Below are positions 51,390 through 61,505 of a DNA stretch of 64,000 nucleotides, piece after piece. Below the pieces are notes generated by a model. That model saw only the letters and a list, made by a program, of their open reading frames with translations, searched no databases and was not told where the DNA came from. Origin of the DNA: Butyrivibrio sp. WCD3002 (GTDB lineage: Bacteria > Bacillota > Clostridia > Lachnospirales > Lachnospiraceae); assembly GCF_000424265.1 (NCBI RefSeq), contig NZ_AUJO01000002.1:293289-357288 (forward strand), in the 5' to 3' direction. The first letter of the stretch is position 1, and each line of letters opens with the position of its first letter. The translations under genes and the position numbers were made by a program.

Positions 51390-54300
51390 TCAGTTCGAAG
51401 ATTCTCCATTAGCTGCAGGTGTTTCTGCATTACCTGATGATTCTCCGTAAGCTACAGGTCTTTCTTCATCACCTGTGGATGCTGATGGAATCATATCCTC
51501 AGGAATCGGTTCATAGGGTTCAAATGTCTCATAAATCTTAGCAGCGCTTGCTGCAGGATCTGTAATATTCTCATCACTTGCAAGTGTAGGAAGTGATGCC
51601 ATGTACTCCTCAAAGGTCTCATCGTTTGACTCAAGGTAGGACTTAAGTAGCTCTGATTCCTTAAGGCTTCCGATGGTCTTCTTATAGAACTCCTGCTCAA
51701 CAAGTTCTTTTCTTCTGATGGAGCCCTCAGATGACATTGTAACAGATACAGGATTCTGTCCATTTCCAACATTAGAACTGTTATCTGTCTCATTACCCTG
51801 AGTGAAGTCTCTCTTGTTGAAGGCCTCATATTCAGCCATGTATCCCTGATATGCGGGAAGAGTCATCATCTCGATAAGAACAGCCTCTTCTGCTGTATCT
51901 GCAGTAGTAATGGATTCAAAGCCTATAAGAAGATCCTCAACCATATTTATCTTGGTCTGCTGATTTACTTCTCCGGCATTCTCGCACATGAATTCTACAA
52001 GCTGTGCAAAGCTTCCTGCCGCAGTTGTATATGCGCTCTGAGTCTCACCTGTCTGCTCATCTCTAAGAACATTTCCTACATTATTGCTGTAGATGGACTG
52101 GATATAATCCTCCCAGCTCTGATCCCTGGACTCCAGTTTTGCTGAAAGCTCTTTATCTGAAAGCAGAATTTCTTTCAGCTTCTGATACCAGCCGGAAGAT
52201 CTCATGGTCTTAGCCTTCTCGGAGCTTGTAAGAGTTTCTGAATCTTTCTTCCATTTTGAAAAACTGTCTCTGTAACTGCCATAGGGGTTACCCAGGTTAT
52301 TAACCTGTGTTCCAAAGAAAAGCTCTTCCACATCTGCTATGGTCTCACAGTTCTCCATTCCATCAAGGATTTCCTTCTTCATCTTCTCCTTGGTCTCATC
52401 AGAAACTTTAAGGGGATTATCTGTAATCTTGCCATTTTCATAGGTTCTTGCCGTATTGAAACTAAGCTCTGCAAAGTATTCCGCAACAGCCTGCCTTGCT
52501 GCAGCAAGGTTATTGGGATTTATACGGTGAAGCAGATCAGTTAAATACTGTTCAAATATCTCATCCTCTTTCTCAGCATTTACTGCCATTTCATAGCTTC
52601 CGTCAGGAGCGTATATCTTTTCAGGTTCTAATGGATGAAGAACAAAATATTCATTCTCGATATCCTCGATGATAAGAGCTCTTATCCTCATTCTATCAGG
52701 CTTATCAATGTCCTTCTCCGATGGATCTGTCATAATGCCATCTGTATTAAGTGCTTCATTAAGAGGATCCTTTACTTCTTCGCCGGTTACTCTCTTAACC
52801 TCATCATACTGCTCTTCGTAGTCCTTTGCTGTTTTCTTGTTCTTTATCAGCTCGTCAAGCTCCTGTGCTGTGAGCTTGGTCTCTGCAAGGGTTTCGTTCT
52901 GTTTCTGCTCTTCTTCCTTATAATTAAGGGTCTTTCTGAATTCCTGATAGATTTCCACATCATCGGGAGCAAATTTGCTGACCATGCTTTCTTCAGTTAC
53001 TATCTCAGCAAGTATATCCTTAAGATCACTCATCTCTGTGGTGTTCTGAAGTCTTTCCTTAAGTCCTACCCAGTATGGATCTTTGTCGGTATCACCAAGC
53101 TGATTTGCTCTTGTGAGCTCAAATATCTCATTCAGAGCCTGCTGCTGGGCATTAACCTTTTCTCTCAGAGTCTTAACGTACTCAAAATACTCATCTGTAG
53201 GTAAAGCTCCCTTGGATACAATAATGCGCTCCATCTCAGCCCTGGCTGCATTCTCATCCAGTGCAAAAAGCTTCCTTTCAGATTCTGCCTCCTCTGAATG
53301 GTCATCGCTAAAGGAAAGAATTACTGTTTTCTGAGCTGTAATGTTTCCTTCACTGTCTTCCTCTATATCCACACGGGTTCTGTGAAGACGACGAACATAA
53401 TCGATTGCCATCTGATCGAAGGAATCGCGAAGCGCTGCATCATAAATCTCATCCTGCGCCTTATCAAAAGCATAGTTATATACCTTCGCTCTTGCAAGAT
53501 CCATGGAACCATACATATACTCTTCGGTATCGAATCCAATAACCTTATAATCACCTGACTTTTTGTCAAGGAAACTCTGATAATATGAACCGCTGTGGAG
53601 ATTCAAGACTTCGCATCCTATGGTTCTTTTACCTTTGCTATCAGTTCCGACATTAAGCTTAAGAAGTGATAATCCGGAATCATAAGCGCTTATAAGAACT
53701 CTGTTATCACCAAGAGCCGTGAAGCTTGAAGATGACTGCAAAGTACCGACACGACTTGAATTAAGACTCAGTGTCAGATCCTTCTGGGTCACTACAACCT
53801 GATTATCATCCTTATATTTTTCTTCTGATATATCGGCATTATCTATGCGCTCAGAAACTGCTGCCTGGGTTCCTGATTCTGTATAGGGTGTGAATCCGGT
53901 TGAAGAAAGCAGTTTTTCATTTTCTATATAAACGCATCTGTTAGCATCGTTACTGTATACTGAATTGTAAATATCCTTTGTGGTACCGTCTGCACTTTTT
54001 CCTTTGTTCTTTACAACAATGGGTGTGTAGAATTTTACGCCCTGATTTGTTATAAGCATCAGAATAGATGTCTCAACTTTGGTGTCTTCATCGATATAAT
54101 CAAGGGTTCCTGTATCGATTGCAGAGCCGGGAACTCCTGAATCAGTGAATACATCTCCCGCCTCCTTTTTATAGCGGATTGTGGAAGTATACTTAAGTCC
54201 CACTTTAGTATCCGTAGCATCATCATTAAATAACAGGACACCATCATATATTGAAGATGTGGATGAACCTTCCGTCTCATTCATATCTACCGCTTCAATA

Positions 54301-56408
54301 TAGCTTCCTTTCGGGAATACTACTTTATAGGATATAGGGAAAGAACCTTCCTTTATGGTCAGTTTTTCATTCTTGGTCTTAACGGGATTTTCAGTATCCA
54401 GAACCTGGCCCATAGCTGCCATATACAGCATTTCTTCGGTAATCCCATACGTTCCCATTGCTCTATGAATATTGCCGGAACCGTTAAGATTCGGTATGGA
54501 ATTTCCAATATAATCAAAAAGCCCCGAATAACCGGCACCTGTTGCTATATAATTATATATTACCTGTAAAACATTTACTTCGGTATCATTTGTATATCCT
54601 TTTATTGCCAATAGAGCGTTATTTACTATAGCTTTTGACTTTTCAGAATCATTTACATAGTTGTAGCTTTCATCATAGATCGGTATTTCAGGATTGTACC
54701 TATAAGGTTCAATATAAATAGTCTCCTTGACAATAGAGTTCCTTACACTTTCATCTTCATGATTAAGGATGGGTAAAAGTCTTGGACTTCTGTATTTTTC
54801 AATAATTTTACCATCTTTGGAAATGAGCTCATTCTCAAATACAGTGGTGATAAAAAGTGATTGATGATGGTTATTTGATTTAGATTCACCAATAGGCAGA
54901 TCTGCAGTTATATCTTTTTTGTAGCGCTCATATCCGTAAACAGCCGGAAGCATATCACTATCCCGGAAAAGCTTCCTGACTTCAGCGACACGTTGACCAA
55001 ATGAAATGCCTTTTATATATTCATCAAGAAGTCTCAGTGCAAACCCAACAACTTCATAGACATAGTCATTGTATGCCATTGGTCTGTTTCTAAAATGCCT
55101 GACCCAGGTTGTATCCGTAATTCCTGTCAGGAAAACAGAATCACCTTCTTTTTCTGAGCTAAAAGGAGTAAAGCTGTCAGGTACATACTGATTGTACTGC
55201 TTTCCCTGATATTCAAACTTTCCCCCAACGATCCCCTGCCTTATTTGGTCAAAGTCTGCACCATCTTTGGCATACGCCTGATATAATGCGGCCTGCATGC
55301 CGAAGCTCTCGTTCTCGGATACAAAGCTTGCGTAATTGCCCGTAAGGTCATAACTTGTAAGGCAGCAAACTCTGTTAAACAGAACATCGGTCGCCCAGGG
55401 ACTTTCACCGGTATAGATCATCATGGAAATATAAATCTTGCCATTATCATCCATAACGGCAGATTTTATCAAATAATTAAGTTTTAGATTATCCACGGAT
55501 GTTCTTCCGCTATCGAATGTCTCTCCTGTAGCATTTGACAGCTCGTTAATGGAATCCTCCATTTCGTCCTTGTCGCCATCATCGCCATCTCCAAAATCAG
55601 AAGCTATGTCTGATGTGTTTTTTCCTTTATAACTACCCTTTAACTGGTTTTCAACCTGCTTTATCTTGACATCCAAAGCCCTTCCAAAGTTTATCTTGGA
55701 AAGCTGATTTAACTTCGTATCATACACGGTTATATAGCCGCCCTGATCCATGATGAAGTATTCACCTGTTCCGGCAACTCTGCATCCATAACAATGCGAA
55801 AGAATATAGAAATCATAATTGGGTGATTTGTAGAAATCGACGCCTGTATTTGCCTGACCGCCTGTAGCGGAATTAGCAGTGTTATCGCTGTATGCCTGGG
55901 CATCAATTACTTTGTATTTCCGCGTGTCAGGATTATATGCCATAAGAATCATGGCATCTATCTTGGAATCTTTTGATCTGTCTATTTCGGGATAATCGCC
56001 CTCAGGTCTGTCATGCTCCTGACCATCCTTAAGAGCCACTATCTCCTTATCGGTGATATATGCAGGCGCACAGTAATAGTACACAAAATAACCGTCTTCA
56101 GTGTAATCAAGGCACATGAAATCCTGGAAATAATCAGGGTGATTCTCTATACCCGGAAGCAGATAAAATGCATCAGTTCCGCCGATATCAAAGCGGCTCT
56201 TTTCACCCTGTCCGTAACCATCAACAACAGTTACCTTGGGCGTAACAATGGGAGGTGCGGTCACGATACTGACCTCACCGTCGCCAAGAATATTATTGCA
56301 GCCAGTTAAAGTAACGCAAAGCAATAAAATAAGAGCAGACTTTCCCAATTTCCTGGCCTGCCCTAGATTTTTCTTTATGTAATTGATTTGCTCAGATAAT
56401 CTTTTCAT
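51390..56408 (-). CDS. Giant lipoprotein of unknown function (1672 residues)
   Basis: The N-terminus has a basic region, a hydrophobic stretch and lipobox LTGC with the modified cysteine at residue 37, so the protein is tethered outside the membrane. The first half is rich in Asp, Tyr, Asn and Gly with beta-propeller-like strings ('YNPDTRKYKVIDAQAYSDN', 'NRVLISAYDSGLSLLKLNVG'), and the second half (about 980-1560) is Glu/Lys-rich and helical. The C-terminus is Pro/Ser/Glu-rich ('GESSGNAETPAANGESSN'). I do not recognise a family. It lies 68 bases after the sigma factor gene and 35 bases before the phosphatase gene. It could be a surface sensor for that switch, which is speculative. Confidence 0.8.
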   Translation of the reverse strand: MKRLSEQINYIKKNLGQARKLGKSALILLLCVTLTGCNNILGDGEVSIVTAPPIVTPKVTVVDGYGQGEKSRFDIGGTDAFYLLPGIENHPDYFQDFMCLDYTEDGYFVYYYCAPAYITDKEIVALKDGQEHDRPEGDYPEIDRSKDSKIDAMILMAYNPDTRKYKVIDAQAYSDNTANSATGGQANTGVDFYKSPNYDFYILSHCYGCRVAGTGEYFIMDQGGYITVYDTKLNQLSKINFGRALDVKIKQVENQLKGSYKGKNTSDIASDFGDGDDGDKDEMEDSINELSNATGETFDSGRTSVDNLKLNYLIKSAVMDDNGKIYISMMIYTGESPWATDVLFNRVCCLTSYDLTGNYASFVSENESFGMQAALYQAYAKDGADFDQIRQGIVGGKFEYQGKQYNQYVPDSFTPFSSEKEGDSVFLTGITDTTWVRHFRNRPMAYNDYVYEVVGFALRLLDEYIKGISFGQRVAEVRKLFRDSDMLPAVYGYERYKKDITADLPIGESKSNNHHQSLFITTVFENELISKDGKIIEKYRSPRLLPILNHEDESVRNSIVKETIYIEPYRYNPEIPIYDESYNYVNDSEKSKAIVNNALLAIKGYTNDTEVNVLQVIYNYIATGAGYSGLFDYIGNSIPNLNGSGNIHRAMGTYGITEEMLYMAAMGQVLDTENPVKTKNEKLTIKEGSFPISYKVVFPKGSYIEAVDMNETEGSSTSSIYDGVLLFNDDATDTKVGLKYTSTIRYKKEAGDVFTDSGVPGSAIDTGTLDYIDEDTKVETSILMLITNQGVKFYTPIVVKNKGKSADGTTKDIYNSVYSNDANRCVYIENEKLLSSTGFTPYTESGTQAAVSERIDNADISEEKYKDDNQVVVTQKDLTLSLNSSRVGTLQSSSSFTALGDNRVLISAYDSGLSLLKLNVGTDSKGKRTIGCEVLNLHSGSYYQSFLDKKSGDYKVIGFDTEEYMYGSMDLARAKVYNYAFDKAQDEIYDAALRDSFDQMAIDYVRRLHRTRVDIEEDSEGNITAQKTVILSFSDDHSEEAESERKLFALDENAARAEMERIIVSKGALPTDEYFEYVKTLREKVNAQQQALNEIFELTRANQLGDTDKDPYWVGLKERLQNTTEMSDLKDILAEIVTEESMVSKFAPDDVEIYQEFRKTLNYKEEEQKQNETLAETKLTAQELDELIKNKKTAKDYEEQYDEVKRVTGEEVKDPLNEALNTDGIMTDPSEKDIDKPDRMRIRALIIEDIENEYFVLHPLEPEKIYAPDGSYEMAVNAEKEDEIFEQYLTDLLHRINPNNLAAARQAVAEYFAELSFNTARTYENGKITDNPLKVSDETKEKMKKEILDGMENCETIADVEELFFGTQVNNLGNPYGSYRDSFSKWKKDSETLTSSEKAKTMRSSGWYQKLKEILLSDKELSAKLESRDQSWEDYIQSIYSNNVGNVLRDEQTGETQSAYTTAAGSFAQLVEFMCENAGEVNQQTKINMVEDLLIGFESITTADTAEEAVLIEMMTLPAYQGYMAEYEAFNKRDFTQGNETDNSSNVGNGQNPVSVTMSSEGSIRRKELVEQEFYKKTIGSLKESELLKSYLESNDETFEEYMASLPTLASDENITDPAASAAKIYETFEPYEPIPEDMIPSASTGDEERPVAYGESSGNAETPAANGESSN

Positions 56409-56476
56409 AACCTACCTCGTGCCTGAAATCCATGCTTATTAATATATATGCTTCAAACACGATTTTTCCATGTTTA

Positions 56477-57004
56477 TCATATAAAATCATCCATGGATCT
56501 GCCTTCGGTAAATTTGCGGCACTTAATGATAACTCGTCTGTAGCGCTCTGCTGCAGCCTTCTCATTAGTGTCAAGGACCTGAGCAATTTCCTTAAATGAC
56601 AGCTCTGCGTTTAATCTTAGAGACACCAAATACCTCTCATCATCATTAAGATTAGAGAGGATTCTTTCTGCTTCTCTATTAATCGCAAATACGGATACGT
56701 CAATAGAGTCCTCCGATGGAGTCTCCGGAATCGTATCCGTAGCTACTTCTCTTTGTGTCGAAGCTTTTCTATTCTGCATTCCTACTGCATGTAAAGCAAT
56801 GGAGCATAGCCAAGTTCGAACCGAAGCGATCTCTGGATCATATTTATCCCAGCTCTTTAGAGCACTTGTAAAAGTCTCACTGGTAAGATCTTCTGCCGCC
56901 TCTTTGTGTAGCACTTTCATGTATATAAAGTTATATACATACCTAAAATTATCCTTGTAAACGTCTTCAAAGCTTGTTAAAGACTCCTGTTCCTTCCCCC
57001 TCAC
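56477..57004 (-). CDS. ECF-type RNA polymerase sigma factor
   Basis: A 175-residue sigma-70 family protein. Region 2 (about 12-80) includes 'FRYVYNFIYMKVLHKEAAED' and 'TSALKSWDKYDPEIASVRTW'. Region 4 (about 118-165) includes the helix-turn-helix 'LSFKEIAQVLDTNEKAAAER'. The start is GTG at 57004 with AGGAGG 10 bases upstream. There is no anti-sigma gene directly beside it. The next gene is a giant lipoprotein and then a SpoIIE-type phosphatase, so control may run through an unusual route. Confidence 0.88.
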   Translation of the reverse strand: MRGKEQESLTSFEDVYKDNFRYVYNFIYMKVLHKEAAEDLTSETFTSALKSWDKYDPEIASVRTWLCSIALHAVGMQNRKASTQREVATDTIPETPSEDSIDVSVFAINREAERILSNLNDDERYLVSLRLNAELSFKEIAQVLDTNEKAAAERYRRVIIKCRKFTEGRSMDDFI

Positions 57005-57140
57005 GAGAATCTAGCCTCCTAAATCTTCAGGTAATCCCTTTATGTAATCAATAAGTAACTTGCTTTGTATCGTAAATTCATTTACTTTGGTAATATTGGG
57101 TTTGATATTTAATTATTTAGTACCAGTAGGGTTGTAATAA

Positions 57141-58091
57141 TCATTTATTACCTGGTACCATCGGTTGGTTATTAGAAAGCGGATCAGAATTATTAAGTTC
57201 TCTCTCCCTTTTTCCCCTAATATTCTGAGCTGCATTTTCTTTTCTCTTCTGTGCGCCTTCTTCTACTTTTTCTTTGAGCTTTTCCTTCCTTTCCTCTTCT
57301 TCCAGTTCCCTAATGAGCTGCTCATCCTTCTCAAGTTCTTGATTCCTGATCTGGTTATCGCCCTTAGTTTGATCCTTAGATACTTCTATATTATCTTCTT
57401 TTATTTCATCCTTTGCAAGGTCATCTTTTTTATTACCTTGAAGGTTGTTAACTTCTTCATTCAGCTCCTGATTCTGAGTCCCGAGATTCTGACGTCTGCC
57501 TGAAAATCCCTGACCCGGCTGACTCTGATTGAGCTGTTGCTGCGGATTAGTCTGCTCCGGATTGTTCTGATTAAGCTGGTTCTGTTTTTGCTGGCTTTGC
57601 TGATACAGCTTATAGAGATCCGGATTATTTTTCTTCATATTCTCCATCACTCTACTGAGATATATCGGCTGATTACTCCTATCCTGAACAGAGTACACAT
57701 CAATATTTTTAAGTCGTTGGTTAGTCAGCTTTCTGTATTCTTCTGCGGCGTCTTTAATTGCCTCGATATTCTTCTCGTAGAACTCGTCTCTTCTTTTTTG
57801 CTTCTGCTCTTCTGTAAGCTTGTTCCAGTCAGCCTCGTACTTTTCCAGATCCTTCTTACTCCATTGACGAGCCCATTTTCTGGGGATATCCATGTTCTTG
57901 TAGGCCATATTGTCGGCTACCTTCTTAGGCACCTGCTGTCCATCGACATCCACGAGACTTTTGCCTTGCTCTTTCTTCTCGTTTTTGACAACACCGACAA
58001 CTACCATTTCAACTAACTTTGCAAAATACCCCGCTATTCCGGCAAAAAAATCTACCATATATTCCATTGGGGACTTATCACGACCAGCCAT
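57141..58091 (-). CDS. Membrane-associated hypothetical protein with Gln/Asn-rich region
   Basis: A 316-residue protein with one N-terminal hydrophobic segment (about 10-37, 'VDFFAGIAGYFAKLVEMVVV'), a helical charged part, a Gln/Asn/Pro-rich stretch (about 170-215), and a charged coiled end ('EKDEQLIRELEEEERKEKL'). I do not recognise a family. The ATG at 58091 has GGGAG 8 bases upstream; one five codons earlier lacks a site. The gene sits at the left end of the secretion-like cluster, about 70 bases after the preceding small gene and before the sigma factor. Confidence 0.65.
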   Translation of the reverse strand: MAGRDKSPMEYMVDFFAGIAGYFAKLVEMVVVGVVKNEKKEQGKSLVDVDGQQVPKKVADNMAYKNMDIPRKWARQWSKKDLEKYEADWNKLTEEQKQKRRDEFYEKNIEAIKDAAEEYRKLTNQRLKNIDVYSVQDRSNQPIYLSRVMENMKKNNPDLYKLYQQSQQKQNQLNQNNPEQTNPQQQLNQSQPGQGFSGRRQNLGTQNQELNEEVNNLQGNKKDDLAKDEIKEDNIEVSKDQTKGDNQIRNQELEKDEQLIRELEEEERKEKLKEKVEEGAQKRKENAAQNIRGKRERELNNSDPLSNNQPMVPGNK

Positions 58092-58159
58092 AACTCCAAC
58101 TCCCATACATTATATCATAGTATTTCGTACACATTATAATAAAAAAACAATTAATTTTT

Positions 58160-58399
58160 TCACATCCTCGGTCCGTTCTTCTTGGGAGGATTGATCTGCT
58201 TTACATCTTCGCGAACTCTCTGATGTCCTTTATCAGCTTTGGTTCTTTCATGATCCTTACTTCCCAATCCGTTCTTTTCCTTCAGCTCATCAAAGGTTAT
58301 CTTATTGACCTTTGGAAAAAGCTGAGTCTTTAACGTTGCCATGAGGGTGGTTTCTTTTGAAAAATCCGCTCTGGATAAAACCTGTTCTACATATTCCAT
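58160..58399 (-). CDS. Small hypothetical protein of the secretion-like cluster
   Basis: A 79-residue soluble protein, 'MEYVEQVLSRADFSKETTLM' at the start and a basic Lys/Arg/Pro end ('INPPKKNGPRM'). AGGAGG lies 8 bases before the ATG, and it follows the VirB6-like gene by 29 bases. No family recognised. Confidence 0.65.
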   Translation of the reverse strand: MEYVEQVLSRADFSKETTLMATLKTQLFPKVNKITFDELKEKNGLGSKDHERTKADKGHQRVREDVKQINPPKKNGPRM

Positions 58400-58428
58400 A
58401 TGGGTTTCCTCCTGCAAAAGCGTCTAAA

Positions 58429-60993
58429 TTAAATGCCCGGATCGTCATCCTCATTTTTCACAATCTCCTGTGTTGTGAGGTTACTCTTAGATCCAAGTAT
58501 CTCATGTATTTCGCCGCTCACATTCTCGCCAAGAACATCATCCATAGAAGGCCTGTTATCTCCTGCCAAATTAGAGGAGCCACTTCCAAGATTGTTGTTA
58601 AATATCTGTTCATTGACATCATTATTTATTCCAACATCATTCTGTATGAATTCATCATTCAGGTTATTTTCGATAATGTCCTGCATGGATTCATTTTGTA
58701 TATTGTTCTCAATGATATCCTGCATGGTTTCGATGTTTCCTGCTCCAACGATGTCCTTCATGCTGAGATCTTTTTCGCCTGTGGCAACATCCACCTGGTT
58801 ATTTATGATAATGTCCTCTACGATTTCGTTATTCTGGGTGTTCTGAGCAACATCCTGCGTGAATTCATCACTTTGAACATTCTCTACGATATCCTTCATG
58901 GATTCAATATTGCCTGATCCTACGATATCATGCATGGATTCGATATTGCCCGATCCTACGATATCATGCATGGATTCGATATTACCCTGTCCAACAATAT
59001 CCTTCATGGATTCGATATTGTCTGATCCTACGATATCCTTTATGCTGAGATCTTTTTCTTCATTGGCAGCTTTTGAAACCTTGCCATCTCCGTTAAGATC
59101 CATATCTGTGCTACTTTCCGCGGCAAGCAGAGTTTGCATCTCAATTTCCTGCCCAAGCAGCTCATCCATCTTTTTATTCTTTTCCCGCTCTTTTTCCTCT
59201 TCTTGTCCAATGTAGACGTACTGCTGCATGATTTCCTGATTACCCCTGAAATTATCTCCGGCATTCAGATAGCTGGTTTCAGGAGGTCTGATTCCAAGAC
59301 CATTAAGCTTAAGGCCGTCATTTTTCTTGGAGCCATCAAAGGCTTGAGGCGATTTGGGTTCTTTAACCTCACCACCCTTATTATCAGGTGATGTTTTTGT
59401 TTTATTATCTGTGCCTCCGGAAATGACACCATCGGCACTCTTTTTACCGGTAAATGTATTACCTGTTCCAGCGGGAGTTACTTGTGACTTGCCATAAGCA
59501 TCTCCTGCGCCGGGTTTGGGATTTCGTCCACTTCTTATACTGCTGTAGGCATCGATAATACTACCGGCTGCTCTACTGCGTAAATCTTTGAACATAAATC
59601 CTGCCAGTTTCCTGTAAGGGTAGGAAACCATGTTCATTGCACCACGTGTAAGAGTCTGACCTGCGGATATGCCTTCAAATTCTCTGTCGGCAGCTTCATC
59701 ACTGAGTATTTGTGTAATCGTAGGTCCTGCCTTAGTAATCGTATATGCACCTACCAGGGTGAATATAAGATTTACCAGATATACAACTCCGGGTGTTGTT
59801 CCTTCACCAAAGAAAGCAATCTTATTACTGAAAATCAGGGATATTACTCCCAGATAGACATTTACACCAACTACCATTGCGTAACAGGATCCAAGTCGTC
59901 CGATAAAGGTCTCTGTCCACTTCTGAAACTTTGCTCCTTCATCCAGCGGTATTGTCGCTGCTATAAAGGGTTCTACAAGCAGCAGCATGATTATATCAAA
60001 AGCTCTTGAAACCATACTTACTGCCAGGGTTCCGAATATGTAGATAAAAAGCAGCGCTCCTCCGATGGTTATCATATAATCAATTCTTCTGATATCGAAG
60101 GTCTCAAGTACTTTATAAAGTACATCGCGCTTTTTGGAACCTTCCGTAAGACCAAAACCGATTTTCATGGTATCTCCCTGATAATAGGTTTTCCTGTACT
60201 TATCAGTAAGTCCAAAATCGCTGGTTGAGTCTATCAGACTCTGGCTTGCTCCCGAAAGAGCAGCTACTCTGGTAGTGGAATTGTAATAATCCGCATCCGG
60301 GTGATCATCATCATCTCTCACAGCATCAAGTGTACCGATGGTAAAAACTATATCCGATACATTTGACTGACTGGGATTAGTTGCAAGGTCTATAGACTTA
60401 AGAACTGCATCTCCCAACATTATCATGAACAGAGCCATAGCCGGGACAAGAATGAGTTTTAACAGGGCCGAAGCCGTAAGTCTTAAAACCTTATTTACAG
60501 GTCGCTGTTTTTTGGGGTCGATCTCCAGATTACCTGCCGCTTTAACAGTGGCTATGATCGCTACCAGGAAACAAAGAACGAAGCTTGCCGCTATCATTCC
60601 AAGAAGTGCACTTTGGATGAGGTTATTCTTGAAAAGGGTCAGTAAAAAGGATCCTGATTCCCTGAAACTTCCTCCGGCATCCCTGGTATATACGGGATCT
60701 AATCCTCCAAATAGTCTGAAGGTCTCTTCGACTGCATCCAGTACCCACAGCAGAGTTCTCATTGTTTTGTACAAATAATTGTACAAAAAATTCTTAAATA
60801 CCGTGAATATGAATTCAAAAAGGAGCTTGTTTTGTAACTCCAATAATGGAAGGAGTACATTTTCAAATAATATCTTTAGCATGGTTGAAAGAATATCGGA
60901 TATATATTCGAAAGCCGGTTTTAAAGCATGTTCGTATGCGAAGTTAACCGCCGATGCCAACCATCCAAGTTGTACATAGCTCCTTGTGTACAT
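58429..60993 (-). CDS. VirB6/TrbL-like polytopic membrane protein with repeat tail
   Basis: An 854-residue protein. Residues 20-450 hold about seven to eight membrane helices in the pattern of the VirB6/TrbL channel family of Gram-positive conjugation systems ('LILVPAMALFMIMLGDAVLK', 'FDIIMLLLVEPFIAATIPLD', 'SCYAMVVGVNVYLGVISLIF'). Residues 451-648 are a hydrophilic Gly/Lys/Pro linker. Residues 649-703 are 4.6 tandem copies of a 12-residue unit ('ESMHDIVGSGNI'), and more divergent copies follow to the C-terminus. The cytoplasmic tail may dock partners. It follows the pilin-like gene by 20 bases. The VirB6 assignment rests on topology and local motifs, with moderate certainty. Confidence 0.72.
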   Translation of the reverse strand: MYTRSYVQLGWLASAVNFAYEHALKPAFEYISDILSTMLKILFENVLLPLLELQNKLLFEFIFTVFKNFLYNYLYKTMRTLLWVLDAVEETFRLFGGLDPVYTRDAGGSFRESGSFLLTLFKNNLIQSALLGMIAASFVLCFLVAIIATVKAAGNLEIDPKKQRPVNKVLRLTASALLKLILVPAMALFMIMLGDAVLKSIDLATNPSQSNVSDIVFTIGTLDAVRDDDDHPDADYYNSTTRVAALSGASQSLIDSTSDFGLTDKYRKTYYQGDTMKIGFGLTEGSKKRDVLYKVLETFDIRRIDYMITIGGALLFIYIFGTLAVSMVSRAFDIIMLLLVEPFIAATIPLDEGAKFQKWTETFIGRLGSCYAMVVGVNVYLGVISLIFSNKIAFFGEGTTPGVVYLVNLIFTLVGAYTITKAGPTITQILSDEAADREFEGISAGQTLTRGAMNMVSYPYRKLAGFMFKDLRSRAAGSIIDAYSSIRSGRNPKPGAGDAYGKSQVTPAGTGNTFTGKKSADGVISGGTDNKTKTSPDNKGGEVKEPKSPQAFDGSKKNDGLKLNGLGIRPPETSYLNAGDNFRGNQEIMQQYVYIGQEEEKEREKNKKMDELLGQEIEMQTLLAAESSTDMDLNGDGKVSKAANEEKDLSIKDIVGSDNIESMKDIVGQGNIESMHDIVGSGNIESMHDIVGSGNIESMKDIVENVQSDEFTQDVAQNTQNNEIVEDIIINNQVDVATGEKDLSMKDIVGAGNIETMQDIIENNIQNESMQDIIENNLNDEFIQNDVGINNDVNEQIFNNNLGSGSSNLAGDNRPSMDDVLGENVSGEIHEILGSKSNLTTQEIVKNEDDDPGI
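58885..59049 (-). repeat. 36-bp coding tandem repeat in the VirB6-like tail
   Basis: 4.6 in-frame copies of a 36-base unit encode GNIESM(K/H)DIVGx. Adjacent copies are nearly identical at DNA level (e.g. ATGCATGGATTCGATATT recurs), pointing to recent expansion. There are no spacers, so this is not a CRISPR array. Confidence 0.85.
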
Positions 60994-61013
60994 ACAGTCG
61001 TCTACCCCTCAGA

Positions 61014-61397
61014 TCAGAAGAATCTTGCCATCATTGTCTGTGCGAATGAAACGCCTGTTGTAAGTGTAGTCTTGTTTGCCTGCATCCATGTGTAAAGAGG
61101 TCCAATTGTAAGTCTGAGAACTACAACGAGGATGAAGATAAGAAGATAACCGGTAATAGCATTCTTAAGGGCCATCTTTGCCTTCTCTCTCTCCTGAGGC
61201 TCATCAGCTTTTGCAAGCTTAACACCAAGAAGTACACACCAGATTGCTCCAAGAGCACCAACTATCATGATAAGGGGTGCAAGGATCTTGTTGAGCATTT
61301 CTACGATAGGTGTAGCTACGCCACTGAAATCTACATTCACTGTTGTGGATGCGTCTGCTGCCATAATTGTCATCTTTGCTAATATTGTCTGTAACAT
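61014..61397 (-). CDS. VirB2/TrbC-like pilin candidate
   Basis: A 127-residue membrane protein with a short N-terminal segment ('AKMTIMAADASTT'), a first hydrophobic helix near 38-60 ('ILAPLIMIVGALGAIWCVLL'), a polar loop ('AKADEPQEREKAKMA') and a second helix near 83-103. The two helices around a short charged loop are the layout of VirB2/TrbC pilins and related type IV secretion small subunits. AAGGAGG lies before the ATG. It lies 20 bases before the VirB6-like gene. Family assignment is by topology and neighbourhood. Confidence 0.65.
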   Translation of the reverse strand: MLQTILAKMTIMAADASTTVNVDFSGVATPIVEMLNKILAPLIMIVGALGAIWCVLLGVKLAKADEPQEREKAKMALKNAITGYLLIFILVVVLRLTIGPLYTWMQANKTTLTTGVSFAQTMMARFF

Positions 61398-61505
61398 AAT
61401 ACTACCTCCTTAGGGCTAAATAAGTAATTGTGTTTGCCTTTTGTATATATATTTGCATGGGAATAAAAAACACCACGCATATAACAGAAATTTTTTTAAA
61501 AATTT

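Noticed and set aside
52635..53204. Plus-strand 189-codon frame opposite the giant lipoprotein
   Set aside because: It looks hydrophobic only because it is complementary to Glu/Lys-rich codons; there is no start signal or similarity that I recognise.
58885..59049. Tandem repeats that could suggest a CRISPR array
   Set aside because: The unit is 36 bases but copies abut with no spacers, and they lie in frame inside a coding gene.
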